Part shown: in pieces, positions 24,601 to 33,457 of the stretch
Layout of the letters: the number at the start of each line of letters is the position of its first letter
Numbering within the stretch: the stretch's first letter is position 1
From: Leptodactylus fallax
Lineage: Eukaryota > Chordata > Amphibia > Anura > Leptodactylidae
Direction: 5' to 3'
NCBI GenBank assembly: GCA_947044405.1
Contig: CAMRHE010000360.1
Location: forward strand, 1,931,228 to 1,995,227
Length of the DNA stretch: 64,000 bases
Made by a program: the position numbers and the translations under genes
The notes under the pieces: generated by a model
The model's database searches: none
What the model saw: the letters and a program-made list of their open reading frames with translations, nothing else
Told to the model about the DNA's origin: nothing

Positions 24601-26290
24601 GTGTTTAGTTATGCTAAGTAAAATCTTCTCTGGGCCCCTGAGAGATTCTCTTCTTTTAGATGATGTATGATTGTATTATTCCTTAGTTTTGTGTGGGCCT
24701 CACAATATTTATCCCTAGTTCTGAATGTTCCAAAAGAAGATGCGTCTGCTAATAGTCTAGTACATTGGATGATGGGATGAGTCACCCAGTTGACATAGAG
24801 CATTGTGTTTTCACATGTGACTGGTGCGGTGTAATCTATGAGCTTGTACTGAACGCCTGGGAACATGTAGGACATGATGATAACAGGACAACACAATTAA
24901 TACAGCAGATTACAGTGTCAACAATCAATTTAGATGTATTACTCAATGGCTGATAGCCGAGGGATCACTGGAAGGAAACCCTGGCAGACACACACATCCA
25001 AACACTGATTCCGATCACACATGGCCAGACTGTAGGAAAGTACACACGGATATGGATCTGATACTACTAGGACTGGATAGACATCTGGTCATGGCAAAGT
25101 CAACACAAGTGCGTAGGGACACCATTCAAAATACCTTGTACCATGAGATATTTATTTGGTTGGGGGAATAAAGCTAATAAACATTATAGTATTCCACTTC
25201 ACATACATGTCCAAGATTCAAGCTGAAGGTTTTGGTCAGCCCATCTCTTTACGAGAGCTACAAATCTACCTCACTGAGAAAAGTCTTGTACCATCTTGAT
25301 GTATTCACCAGTATATTTCCTTCAAGAATATTCTTATGGTGTGCAATAAATTTTTTTCAGGTCTCAAGTTACTACACTGAATATTACATACATGAGTGTT
25401 GCACCCTGTGGCATTGCCATCCATGTCTACAGTCCAAGATCTAATAATCTACAATATTTGTAATCCGATAAGAAAAAAACCTAAATCACCTCCTAATGGG
25501 GTTATGTTTAGCTGATCTTTGGGGCCCCTAATTATACGTCAAGCCAGGGCCCCCCGGAGGATCCTCTGGTTCTCAGTCCAACCCTGCATATATTCTTCCT
25601 AAATTTGACAAGTATCAGCCGATTTCCTTTAATAGTCATCTCAAGTTTCTTTATACCCTCTTGGAAGCCTCTTCTCGCATTTCTGTTTGAGGAGCCAAGT
25701 GGGTGAAGGTCATCACAAAGGTGGGACACATCTACACTGCTGCTCCGCCTTGTTTCCGATGACGGGAAGGCCTTTATTTTCTCCAAAATTCCTTCAAATT
25801 TTTGGACTTTAGGCATGGGCTTTCTATGGATTTTGGACTGTAGGCATGGACGTCAATGCTGCAGGGTACAACAACGTTACCCAGGTAGATCGCTTTAAAA
25901 TGGATAAGGTAATGGTGGAGGATACATTTTGGTGTTTATCTATCCTTAACTATGTCAAATTTCTCAAATACAAGCTATCACAGAAAATAGCCAAAATGTC
26001 AGACTGAATTTTTTATTTTTGATGTATGTTTCATGTCAGACACCTGATGGATTGCTGTATAGTAAATGTGTCAGGTCCCATTGGTGTGATGAATCCAGAA
26101 ACTAGGGGTGTACTCAGTATTTTCCAGAAGGAGGGGTGGGCAGGGAGCAATACTGTGAAGGTGGGGGGACCCTATTGTGGGGGTATCAGGGAAGAATATC
26201 ATGGGGGACTTGCCCCTGCTCACTATAGTGTATCAATAGATGAATATCAGACGTGGCTTTATTATCATGATACTAAAACATTTTCTTCTA
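24601..26290. other. Non-coding, likely intron of the receptor gene
   Basis: No coding similarity or clear repeat seen. A minus-strand open frame at 25532-25816 has no recognisable domain and is probably chance. The stretch would be intronic if the exon at 12520-12577 belongs to the receptor gene, otherwise 5' flank. Confidence 0.5.
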
Positions 26291-26299
26291 TTTTCAAAC

Positions 26300-26301
26300 A
26301 G
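26300..26301 (+). other. Candidate splice acceptor before the NPY4R coding exon
   Basis: A pyrimidine-rich run 'acattttcttctattttcaa' followed by CAG ends at 26301, 13 bp before the ATG. A second AG at 26308-26309 is also possible. An acceptor here fits NPY Y4-type genes, in which the coding region is one exon preceded by an untranslated exon. Confidence 0.55.
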
Positions 26302-26314
26302 TCCTCCAGACAAG

Positions 26315-27412
26315 ATGAACCACACAGGATTTTTCGACACGTCCTCTACGGCTCTGCTATATCACAATTCAATCATGAATCACTGCAGACACTCGGCAGA
26401 CATAACTCCATTCCTTGGGACTTCGTACAGTCTGTTGATATTTTTCTGCTTGCTTGGAAACAGCTCTCTGATATATGTCATCTGCCGGAGGAAGGAGAAG
26501 GGGAACGTCACACACATTCTTATTACCAACCTGGCCTTCTCAGATATACTGGTTGGGATTTTTTGCTTGCCCTTCACAGTGGTCTACACCATTATGGATT
26601 ACTGGGTGTTTGGTCAGTGCTTGTGTAAGATTACCAATTTCATTGGCTGTGCATCAGTCACTGTCTCCGTCATGATCTTAGTAATAATTGCCTTAGAGAG
26701 GCACCAACTTATTCTACACCCAACAGGTTGGAAGCCCAATGTCCCTCAAGCCTACACAGCCGTTCTACTCATCTGGGGACTGGCCTCTCTTCTAGCTTTG
26801 CCATTGGTCTACGCTGTAGATCTAAAGGATTCACCACACAAAAATATTTCAAAGGAATTAGACTTCCTTAAGGTATGTGCTGAGTACTGGACATCCAGCC
26901 AACAGAGGATGGCTTACACCGTGACTCTGTTACTACTGCAATATGTTATACCTCTCTGTTTTATATTCTGTTGCTACCTTCGGATATCCATTCACCTTCA
27001 TCGTAGAGAAGGTCTCTTTGGAAGAAGCTACCAACATATGAGAAGAGTGAACCTTATGTTGGCATCAATGATTGGGGCATTTGCCGTATGCTACCTACCC
27101 CTTCAGCTTTTTAACATAATTGTGGAGTGGAACCACCAGCTGATTTCTGTTTGCTATCATAATCTTATCTTCTCATTGTGTCACCTGCTTGCCATGATTT
27201 CCACCTGCATTAACCCAATCATATATGGCCTGCTCAACAGCAATGTCAAGCAAGAAGTCAAGATCTTGGTCCAGACATGCACAGGCCGGAGAAAGAAGGG
27301 ACCAGATATATTGGACGAAACTGAAAAACATCCATTATCTATCAAACACTCTACTATGAGCACCATTTTGCCAGGGTCACCAAGTTCAGAACCTGCACAG
27401 GGTGCATTTTGA
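26315..27412 (+). CDS. NPY4R: Neuropeptide Y receptor, Y4-like (pancreatic polypeptide receptor)
   Basis: A 365-residue class A GPCR in one uninterrupted exon. Receptors of this family bind NPY, PYY or pancreatic polypeptide at the plasma membrane and signal mainly through Gi. Seven hydrophobic segments lie near residues 33-57, 67-92, 104-127, 146-168, 200-224, 247-271 and 282-306. Landmarks are the N-glycosylation site at Asn2, Asn49 (TM1), Asp77 (TM2), Cys104-Cys188 for the usual disulfide, ERH 128-130 in place of DRY, NPIIY 300-304, and Cys322 as a likely palmitoylation site. 'ERHQLILHPTGWKP' and 'KNISKELDFL' point to Y4 rather than Y1 or Y6, and Y1 would have a coding intron after TM5. 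The ATG follows a splice acceptor and has A at -3; the in-frame ATG at 26240 lies in the presumed intron. Position 6.48, usually Trp, is Tyr260, and 6.59, usually Asp, is Glu271. The subtype is an inference; the family is firm. Confidence 0.93.
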   Translation: MNHTGFFDTSSTALLYHNSIMNHCRHSADITPFLGTSYSLLIFFCLLGNSSLIYVICRRKEKGNVTHILITNLAFSDILVGIFCLPFTVVYTIMDYWVFGQCLCKITNFIGCASVTVSVMILVIIALERHQLILHPTGWKPNVPQAYTAVLLIWGLASLLALPLVYAVDLKDSPHKNISKELDFLKVCAEYWTSSQQRMAYTVTLLLLQYVIPLCFIFCCYLRISIHLHRREGLFGRSYQHMRRVNLMLASMIGAFAVCYLPLQLFNIIVEWNHQLISVCYHNLIFSLCHLLAMISTCINPIIYGLLNSNVKQEVKILVQTCTGRRKKGPDILDETEKHPLSIKHSTMSTILPGSPSSEPAQGAF

Positions 27413-27712
27413 AAGGAAAAGAACATTATATGGGTCACCATTTCCCATAAGGACTTACCAACAGAGCACAAGATCAATAGCAGACTTGTGTTTATTGTCG
27501 TATAAAATCTATTTCAAAATCAAGGTCATACATACTGTAGAGGCAAACCATGCAGATGGTCTTGAAGAGAGGGTCTCCAGTCTTGGTTGGTTCAATCCAC
27601 ATGGCTACTGAATGGTGAAAATCTGTGGAAGATAGGCCACATTCACAATTTTGTTCTCAACCAAGGGGTCGGCTTATTGGTCTAAGGGTGATATAATGGA
27701 GAACGTGGAAAA

Positions 27713-27718
27713 AATAAA
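27713..27718 (+). promoter_or_regulatory. Candidate polyadenylation signal of NPY4R
   Basis: AATAAA in 'gaaaaaataaagacc', 300 bp after the receptor stop codon. It is the first canonical hexamer found downstream on the coding strand. Use is not proven. Confidence 0.5.
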
Positions 27719-29300
27719 GACCAGGCCCATCTATACTGAGTGGCAAAAGCCAGCACCAAAATGTATCCCTTTTTGATTGTACCATGGAGCCTTCTTTCTT
27801 CGATGTACACCATTATGTTAAATTCACAAATGTCTTAGCGTCAGAGAGGTGGTTTGTACAATGGAGCCTTCACGTGCCTTCTCCTCCAAGTTCAGTACGT
27901 TTATTGAAGAAGAAGACCATATCCTCCAGATGACGGTAAGCTGTTTGTTGCTTACACCATATGACTCTGGTCAGAGTCTCAGAGATTTTGCGAAGGTCTC
28001 TGACAATCAGTCTCACGATAAGTGGAGATTACTGAAGTTTTCTTTCACCACGTGTGAAATATTTGAAGATTTTCCATTGAGCTATGGGAATGTAATGAAG
28101 TGTGTGACACGAAACATAAGTAATATTTGTAGAACTCTAAACCACCAAGGACAATATGGACATTACACGTTGTACGGTTTGTAGGTAAAATGCAGTTTTA
28201 GTTGACAAGTACAACATATTGTATGTTTACACTTCATATTTATGGGACTTTTTGTTCGCTGTATCATTTGTTATGAGATGGAAGTTTAGCTACACATAAA
28301 AGTAACTTCTGGGTTATTTCAGAAAGCAACATATCCAGAAAGATCAGTAGGTCTAAGGACTCATGTAGGACCAAGGCAGTAGGAATGCCATCATATGGGT
28401 TTATTTAGTGCATTTTCTTCTTCCTAGCAACCATATGAATTAGTTAGTTCAGAATTGCTCATCTTCAACCATACATCCTAGCCAAATATGGCTTCAGACT
28501 GGTCATCTGTGATACAGGATTGCCTAAAGCTTTGTTTTCCTTCCATCCACCCATATTAAAAGTTTTCTCCAAAATCCACGTTCTGTTTCTTGTCTCATAT
28601 CTTTATTGTTCAAGTTTTACATCTATAAAGAACCACATAATACTGGTAACCATGGACAACAGTGATCTTCAGGGGTGTAACCAGGTGGCCCTAGTGCTCA
28701 AACTAACCAAATACTGATGCACAGTATGGGCCATACCATTATTGTGTGTAATATGAGTTGTGCTCTAATTTGGTTACGATGGTGGGAACAATTCTGAGAA
28801 CGAGTATGAGGGAAGATTTTGGTGGGGACATTAACAATACATTTTCACTTTATACACTTTCTGTGGGTAACAGGGCCAGTTTTTTGGCTTTAATCCATTG
28901 TTTTTATCTCTCATGTTGCTTTGCATGTGACAATAGACCGCTCCTGGGACTGATCTGTTTGCATTGTGTTTCTAAATATGGGAATGGGACATCTCCAACT
29001 GTTCTCAGCCATGGGAAGGGTCCCTGAGTTTCTGAATGCATTTACCATGTCCTTAGAGGCGACTATGAAGCTTTATAAATTGCTTTCAGCTGAAGTTCAC
29101 ATACTGGAACTGTTTATACGATGGAGGTCAAGTTGGCGGATCTCATGACACCGCCATTCTGAGGAGAAAGAGGAAGTTCCAGATAAGTAAACATGAAGTA
29201 GTATTTTTAGTGCCTGCCATAAAGAAGTGATTATCTCTATTAGACAAAGATATCTAACTGAAAGTGATTCGGGATTATATGGAGGCCAAAAAAAAGCAAC
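27719..29300. other. Non-coding downstream flank
   Basis: No gene, RNA or repeat recognised. Open frames such as 27849-28184 lack family motifs and typical codon structure. Confidence 0.5.
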
Positions 29301-29343
29301 TTCCCAAGGACCTCCACCACCTAGAGGCCTCCACCACCTAGAG

Positions 29344-30267
29344 CAGGGGTAGGCAACCTTTTTTGTACAGCGTGCCAAATTAAAAAATAAAATCAAAGAT
29401 GAGGTGTTCAGTGTGCCGTGCAATAATTGGAAGGCTCCCTAAATGGAAGTTATATAATGGGTGTCACTACATCAGTATTACAGCCCCATGAAGCCGGCCT
29501 AATGCTGCGTTCATATGTTCACTGGATGCTATTAAAAGTATGCGTTATTGTTTTATTTTTTTTTAAAAAGTGCGCTATGCTGCGCTTTTTTGTGTGGTAA
29601 AATGACATGCATTCCTATGATGCACCGCACCCCTCCATCTCCTACATAGGACTTCTACACCATCTTTATCCCTTACATGTGTATGGAATGAAGGGAATGC
29701 AGCAGTCCTGTGGAAAAATGAAGAGGTTCAGGCTGCAGCAGTCCTATGTAAGGAAAGAAGATGGTGTAGGCTTTACACAAGGCTGGTGTAGCCAGAAGTT
29801 AAAATCACCTTCTTTCCAAGGACTGTCGCAGGTCCCTCCATACTTTACAGAATACCCATACCAATAAAAAAAAAAAAAAATTAAATAAAATCACCTGCTG
29901 TAGCTGTATACAGACTGGGCAGGGAGGAAGCAAGTAAAATCCAGCAAGGGTTAACTCCATTGAGTCCGGCAATGCAGAGAACTCCTAGCAAGCGATCTGA
30001 CAAATTGAAGATTTACCATCCTGCGTCAGGTCAGGGGCAGATGATTTACGAATTGGTTTGCTCCTTCCCTGACCTGACGCAGCACTAGCTTGAGGATGTT
30101 CTCTTCAGGTCACTCATCGTTGGCTTGCTTGTTCCCCATCTGGCCATTGTCAGTAGAATTTTCCCATGCTGGAGTTTGTTCTCTTCCTCCCAGCACAATC
30201 TGATGTGCCAGGCAAATATAGCTTGCGTGCCACTTTTGGCACACGTGCTGGGGGTTGCCGACCCCTG
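29344..30267. mobile_element. hAT non-autonomous element 1 (924 bp)
   Basis: Terminal inverted repeats 'caggggtaggcaacc' at the left and 'ggttgccgacccctg' at the right match the hAT-Charlie type. The flanks 29336-29343 and 30268-30275 are both ACCTAGAG, a perfect 8-bp target duplication as made by hAT transposases. No transposase domain was recognised inside. A palindrome-like pair 'ctgcgtcaggtcaggg' and 'ccctgacctgacgcag' lies at about 30020-30083. Confidence 0.93.
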
Positions 30268-30689
30268 ACCTAGAGTCTTCCACCACCTAGAGTCTTCCAC
30301 CAACTAGAGCAGGGGTGGGCAATCCCATGGAGTCACATGAGAGATTGGAATGGTTTTAGAGGGCCAGACTAATATACTTAACTCCGTTCTACCCAATACC
30401 TATATACTGTATACTGTATATATACTATCCCTTCATAAAAAACAGTAAATGAAACTTTACAATGATTCAATGCAAATGTGGAGGACCTACTGACATCATT
30501 ATTTAATGATGAGATGATGAACTTGTGATGAACTTTAATGAAGTTGTGATTGTTCAGTTTAGAAAATTGTAAACTTTTGCAGTATTTAAAAAACTTGCAA
30601 CACATCCTGACATAAAATAGCAAGTTTTTCAAAGACCAGCATCCCTTTAACTTTATACAAAAATGTTCAATGAGAGAAATCTAGCCTGT

Positions 30690-30917
30690 TTAGGGCATGA
30701 ACAAGTGCATTGAAGTCAGGTTGAATATCTGAGGAGGATATGTGAAGGACAGCGCACAAGAGACATCACTGAGAGAGGATCCATATCTGGATTTGTTGAA
30801 CTTTATCACTGAGAATGTTTGTTCACATAGGTAGGTAGATCCAAAGAGAACTAACATCCTGTGAGCATGCCTCTGTAGTATTGTAGAGAGGATGCAGGTC
30901 AACTGGAATAAGTCCAC
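30690..30917 (-). pseudogene. hAT transposase C-terminal (dimerisation) fragment
   Basis: The 75-residue open frame contains 'FGSTYLCEQTFSVIKFNKSR' and 'SSLSD', the conserved start of the hAT C-terminal dimerisation domain (general pattern Y..CE..FS..K..K...R..L.D), as found in hAT-Charlie elements and the GTF2IRD2-like proteins derived from them. The catalytic domain and BED finger are absent, so it is a remnant. It lies inside hAT element 2, whose ends match the same superfamily. Confidence 0.85.
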
Positions 30918-31114
30918 TATGCGATAATGACTTATATGGATCAGAACTCTTTATTCCATGCTTCCTCCAAGGCTCTCTGTCTAGCATCTTCCCCTCCTAG
31001 CTCAGCTCCTCCTCCCTTACTACCTCACTGTTGCTAGGCAGACAAAGCAAAATGAGTAATCAGCAAAGAACAAACACAATATACTTATAACAACATCACA
31101 GCTTTCTTATTTAC

Positions 31115-31445
31115 CCCCCACACAGCATATAATCCCCCTATTTATGACTCCCACACAGTATATGACCCCTTTTTTAAAGCCCTCCCACAGTATATGACCC
31201 CCTGTTATCTCCCCACCCCCGCACAGAGTAGTGGCCGATAATTTTTACTCACCTATCTATGCTCCAGACCTGGACGCCCTCCTCTGCCGCATCCAGGTTG
31301 CACTGTTGCCGACGCTGAAGAAGCCCGGGACACTGTACATAGCGTCCCACCATTCTTCAGCGTCATGATGTCAGTGTAGCGCTGCCTAGAGGAGGCAGCG
31401 GAGGGCGGCCTGGACAAGAGCTTGGACAGGTGAGTAAAAGTATTG
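31115..31445. repeat. 31-bp-type minisatellite plus palindrome, inside hAT 2
   Basis: Units like 'cccacacagtatatgacccc' (31115-31230) are followed by a palindrome with arms 'ttttactcacctatct' (31236) and 'aggtgagtaaaagta' (31427). The arms match the 'tatactcacct' arms at 38810, 45240 and 46270. This is one of several loci with the pairing. Confidence 0.65.
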
Positions 31446-31743
31446 ACTGCGGGACGGTCAAAGATAGTTAGAGGGCCGGATGTGGCACACAGGCCATAGA
31501 ATGCCCGGGTCTGACATAGAGGCCTCCACCACCTAGAGGCTTCCACCACCTAGAGGCCTCTACCACCTGATATCCACCAACCCTTTCAAGCACTTCCACC
31601 AGCAACCTCCACCAACACAATTACCCTAGGCAAGACGATGGGTGTTCTTGGTTGGCTAAAATGATCATTAATTGTTCATTTCCATCCAAAAATAAAAAAG
31701 ACTACTTTTTGGTGAGGTATAGTGCCACCCTTGTCCATGGGCC

Positions 31744-33255
31744 TGTGATGATTCTGCTGAAATATGGCTAAAACTCAGAGATGTATTTTGATCTCTGGGT
31801 ATAGGATCTCCCTTCCTACCTGCATTTATTCATAATGTGCGCAGCTATAAGCCTAGTTGTATGTTATCAGTAGGGTAACCTTGTAACAATAGGGCTTTGT
31901 ATCCGTCACAGCAGGGACCCATTGTATTCCTACACAGCTCTGAGTGATCAAACAAACATGCATTGTCCAGCTTCACTGGTTGACCAGATATTGCTGAAAA
32001 CATTGTATCATGTCACTTGGTCTCATCTACATACAAAGGGTCTGGACTTGAATGGATTATTCTATGAGACCTGCTGCCGCCGGTGACCTCATTCTGGGAG
32101 GTGGCATAAAGGGTATAAAAGATGATGTAAGAGTCAGTGGGAGGAGATTATGCTATGGAGTTGAGACAGTGTTAAATCTTATAGTCTAAAGTTAGAACCT
32201 AAGAATGGAAAAGGTCATGAAGTAACATTTGTGTGGCATGTCATTCTTGACAGACTATAGTTAAAGTGGCTCTGTGCTGAGTAGATGGAAAAAGGAAGGT
32301 CTCAGTATAACACACAACACATCATAGGAACCAAATTTAGGGCTATGTTCAATATAGGGAATGATCCAGTATCCATGGAGGGATCATACAAAAAAACTTA
32401 TCCATATGAGGAATTATGATGGACAGGGGTAAGGCTCTCTCAGCCTTTATAAGCAGGCTTTAGGAGTATGGGGGAGAGCACTAACACCTTTTCACAACAG
32501 CTCTCATTCTATTTGTTCTAATTCTTAATCTTCTGTTTAAACTTTAACCTATGTTTTAGGAATAGATTTTTCTGTAACCTAACTATTTATTTTGATTAAA
32601 CCTTGTTTTTGCTTTGATCCATTCAACGGACTCCTGCTGTTCTCTGGTGTCACCCAAGTGCACTCTGTGTCATAAATCAAGGAGTGTGTTGGTATTTTAC
32701 AGACAGACCATCACAGACTTCCACTGAGAGAGACTATCACTGAGATGCTACTATGAGCAGGCAGGTTGAAATGCTGCTGCTGAGGATGATGAACCTACAA
32801 GAGACTAAGAGATATTGCAGAGAGACTAATGCTGAGATTCCTGTGAAAAGCATGCAGGCGGCATTATTCTATTGATGCCACATGCTAGGAGTTAAGGCTG
32901 AGAAGCCTCCACTGGTGACTCACACCTGCCATGTGTGAGTGTTGGACTATAGAACCACATCAAGGACATGTGTGGTAAAGTAATTATTTCACTTTTATTC
33001 CCTTTTTATTTTAATGTACTGTATCTTGTAACTAGTAACTGTTAATGCTTACATATATCTGCATATCTGTTCTGAACTGTATATGTTAGATGTTAATACC
33101 GACCCATTTAGGGGTTAATAAATATATAAAATTTAGAAAGCTTGTCTTGTATTTATCTGGTGAACCCGACATTCACTGGCGGTGAGTGTGGTTTTTATAT
33201 GAAAGAAGACTCAGGGGTGGCCACAGCGGTGTTGGCGCACTGAGGATCTTTCACA
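31744..33255 (+). repeat. 5' LTR of element B, enlarged by nested solo LTR
   Basis: 1512 bp long, against 973 bp for the 3' LTR. The difference is explained by the 532-bp insertion at 32170-32701 plus its 5-bp duplication. TATAAAA lies at 32114-32120. The end is 'ggatctttcaca'. Confidence 0.92.
32170..32701 (+). mobile_element. Solo LTR of another family nested in element B
   Basis: It begins TGTTAAATC, ends TATTTTACA (inverted TGT...ACA termini) and is flanked by GACAG at 32165-32169 and 32702-32706. The 3' LTR of element B has a single GACAG at the equivalent site (near 36115). It contains 'ctttataagcagg' as possible TATA and 'gattaaacc' as possible poly(A) signal. A single LTR without internal sequence indicates recombination between the two LTRs of a former full element. 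Confidence 0.9.
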
Positions 33256-33457
33256 TTAGTGGCAGCGTAGTGGGATCTTAGGATAAACGGTGTGTGTTGG
33301 TGACCTTTATCACTCACATGCTGGGGATTATGGTAATCCTATAAGACAAGCTCGGTATTAAAGCAAGCATTAAGATACAGTGAAAGTTTGATACAGTGCT
33401 GTTCCCTCCCTTACTCTTTGTATTCTATCCTATCTTTTATTTGGCAAATACCAGTGG

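Larger units (their letters stand above)
30310..31513 (-). mobile_element. hAT element 2 (1204 bp) with transposase remnant
   Basis: The ends 'caggggtgggcaat' and 'atgcccgggtctg' are inverted repeats of hAT type. Flanking octamers AACTAGAG (30302-30309) and ACATAGAG (31514-31521) differ at two positions, so the duplication is probable but aged. A transposase fragment lies on the minus strand at 30690-30917, and a minisatellite/palindrome composite at 31115-31445. Confidence 0.85.
29310..31585 (+). repeat. 17-bp minisatellite interrupted by two hAT elements
   Basis: Units of 'ctagaggcctccaccac' (17 bp; variants have 'tcttccaccac') occur at 29310-29343, 30268-30309 and 31514-31570. Taking out the two insertions restores a single short array of about nine units. 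Confidence 0.85.

Noticed and set aside
25532..25816. 94-codon minus-strand frame upstream of the receptor as a small gene
   Set aside because: No recognised domain, no splice or promoter context, and a length expected by chance.
26026..26628. 200-codon plus-strand frame overlapping the receptor start
   Set aside because: Shadow of the receptor frame; contains no family motif, while the overlapping frame is a clear GPCR.
26315..27412. Receptor as NPY1R or NPY6R
   Set aside because: Coding region has no intron after TM5 as in Y1, and the ERH-QLI-x2-PTGWKP and KNxSKxLxFL patterns fit Y4 better; a tree would settle it.
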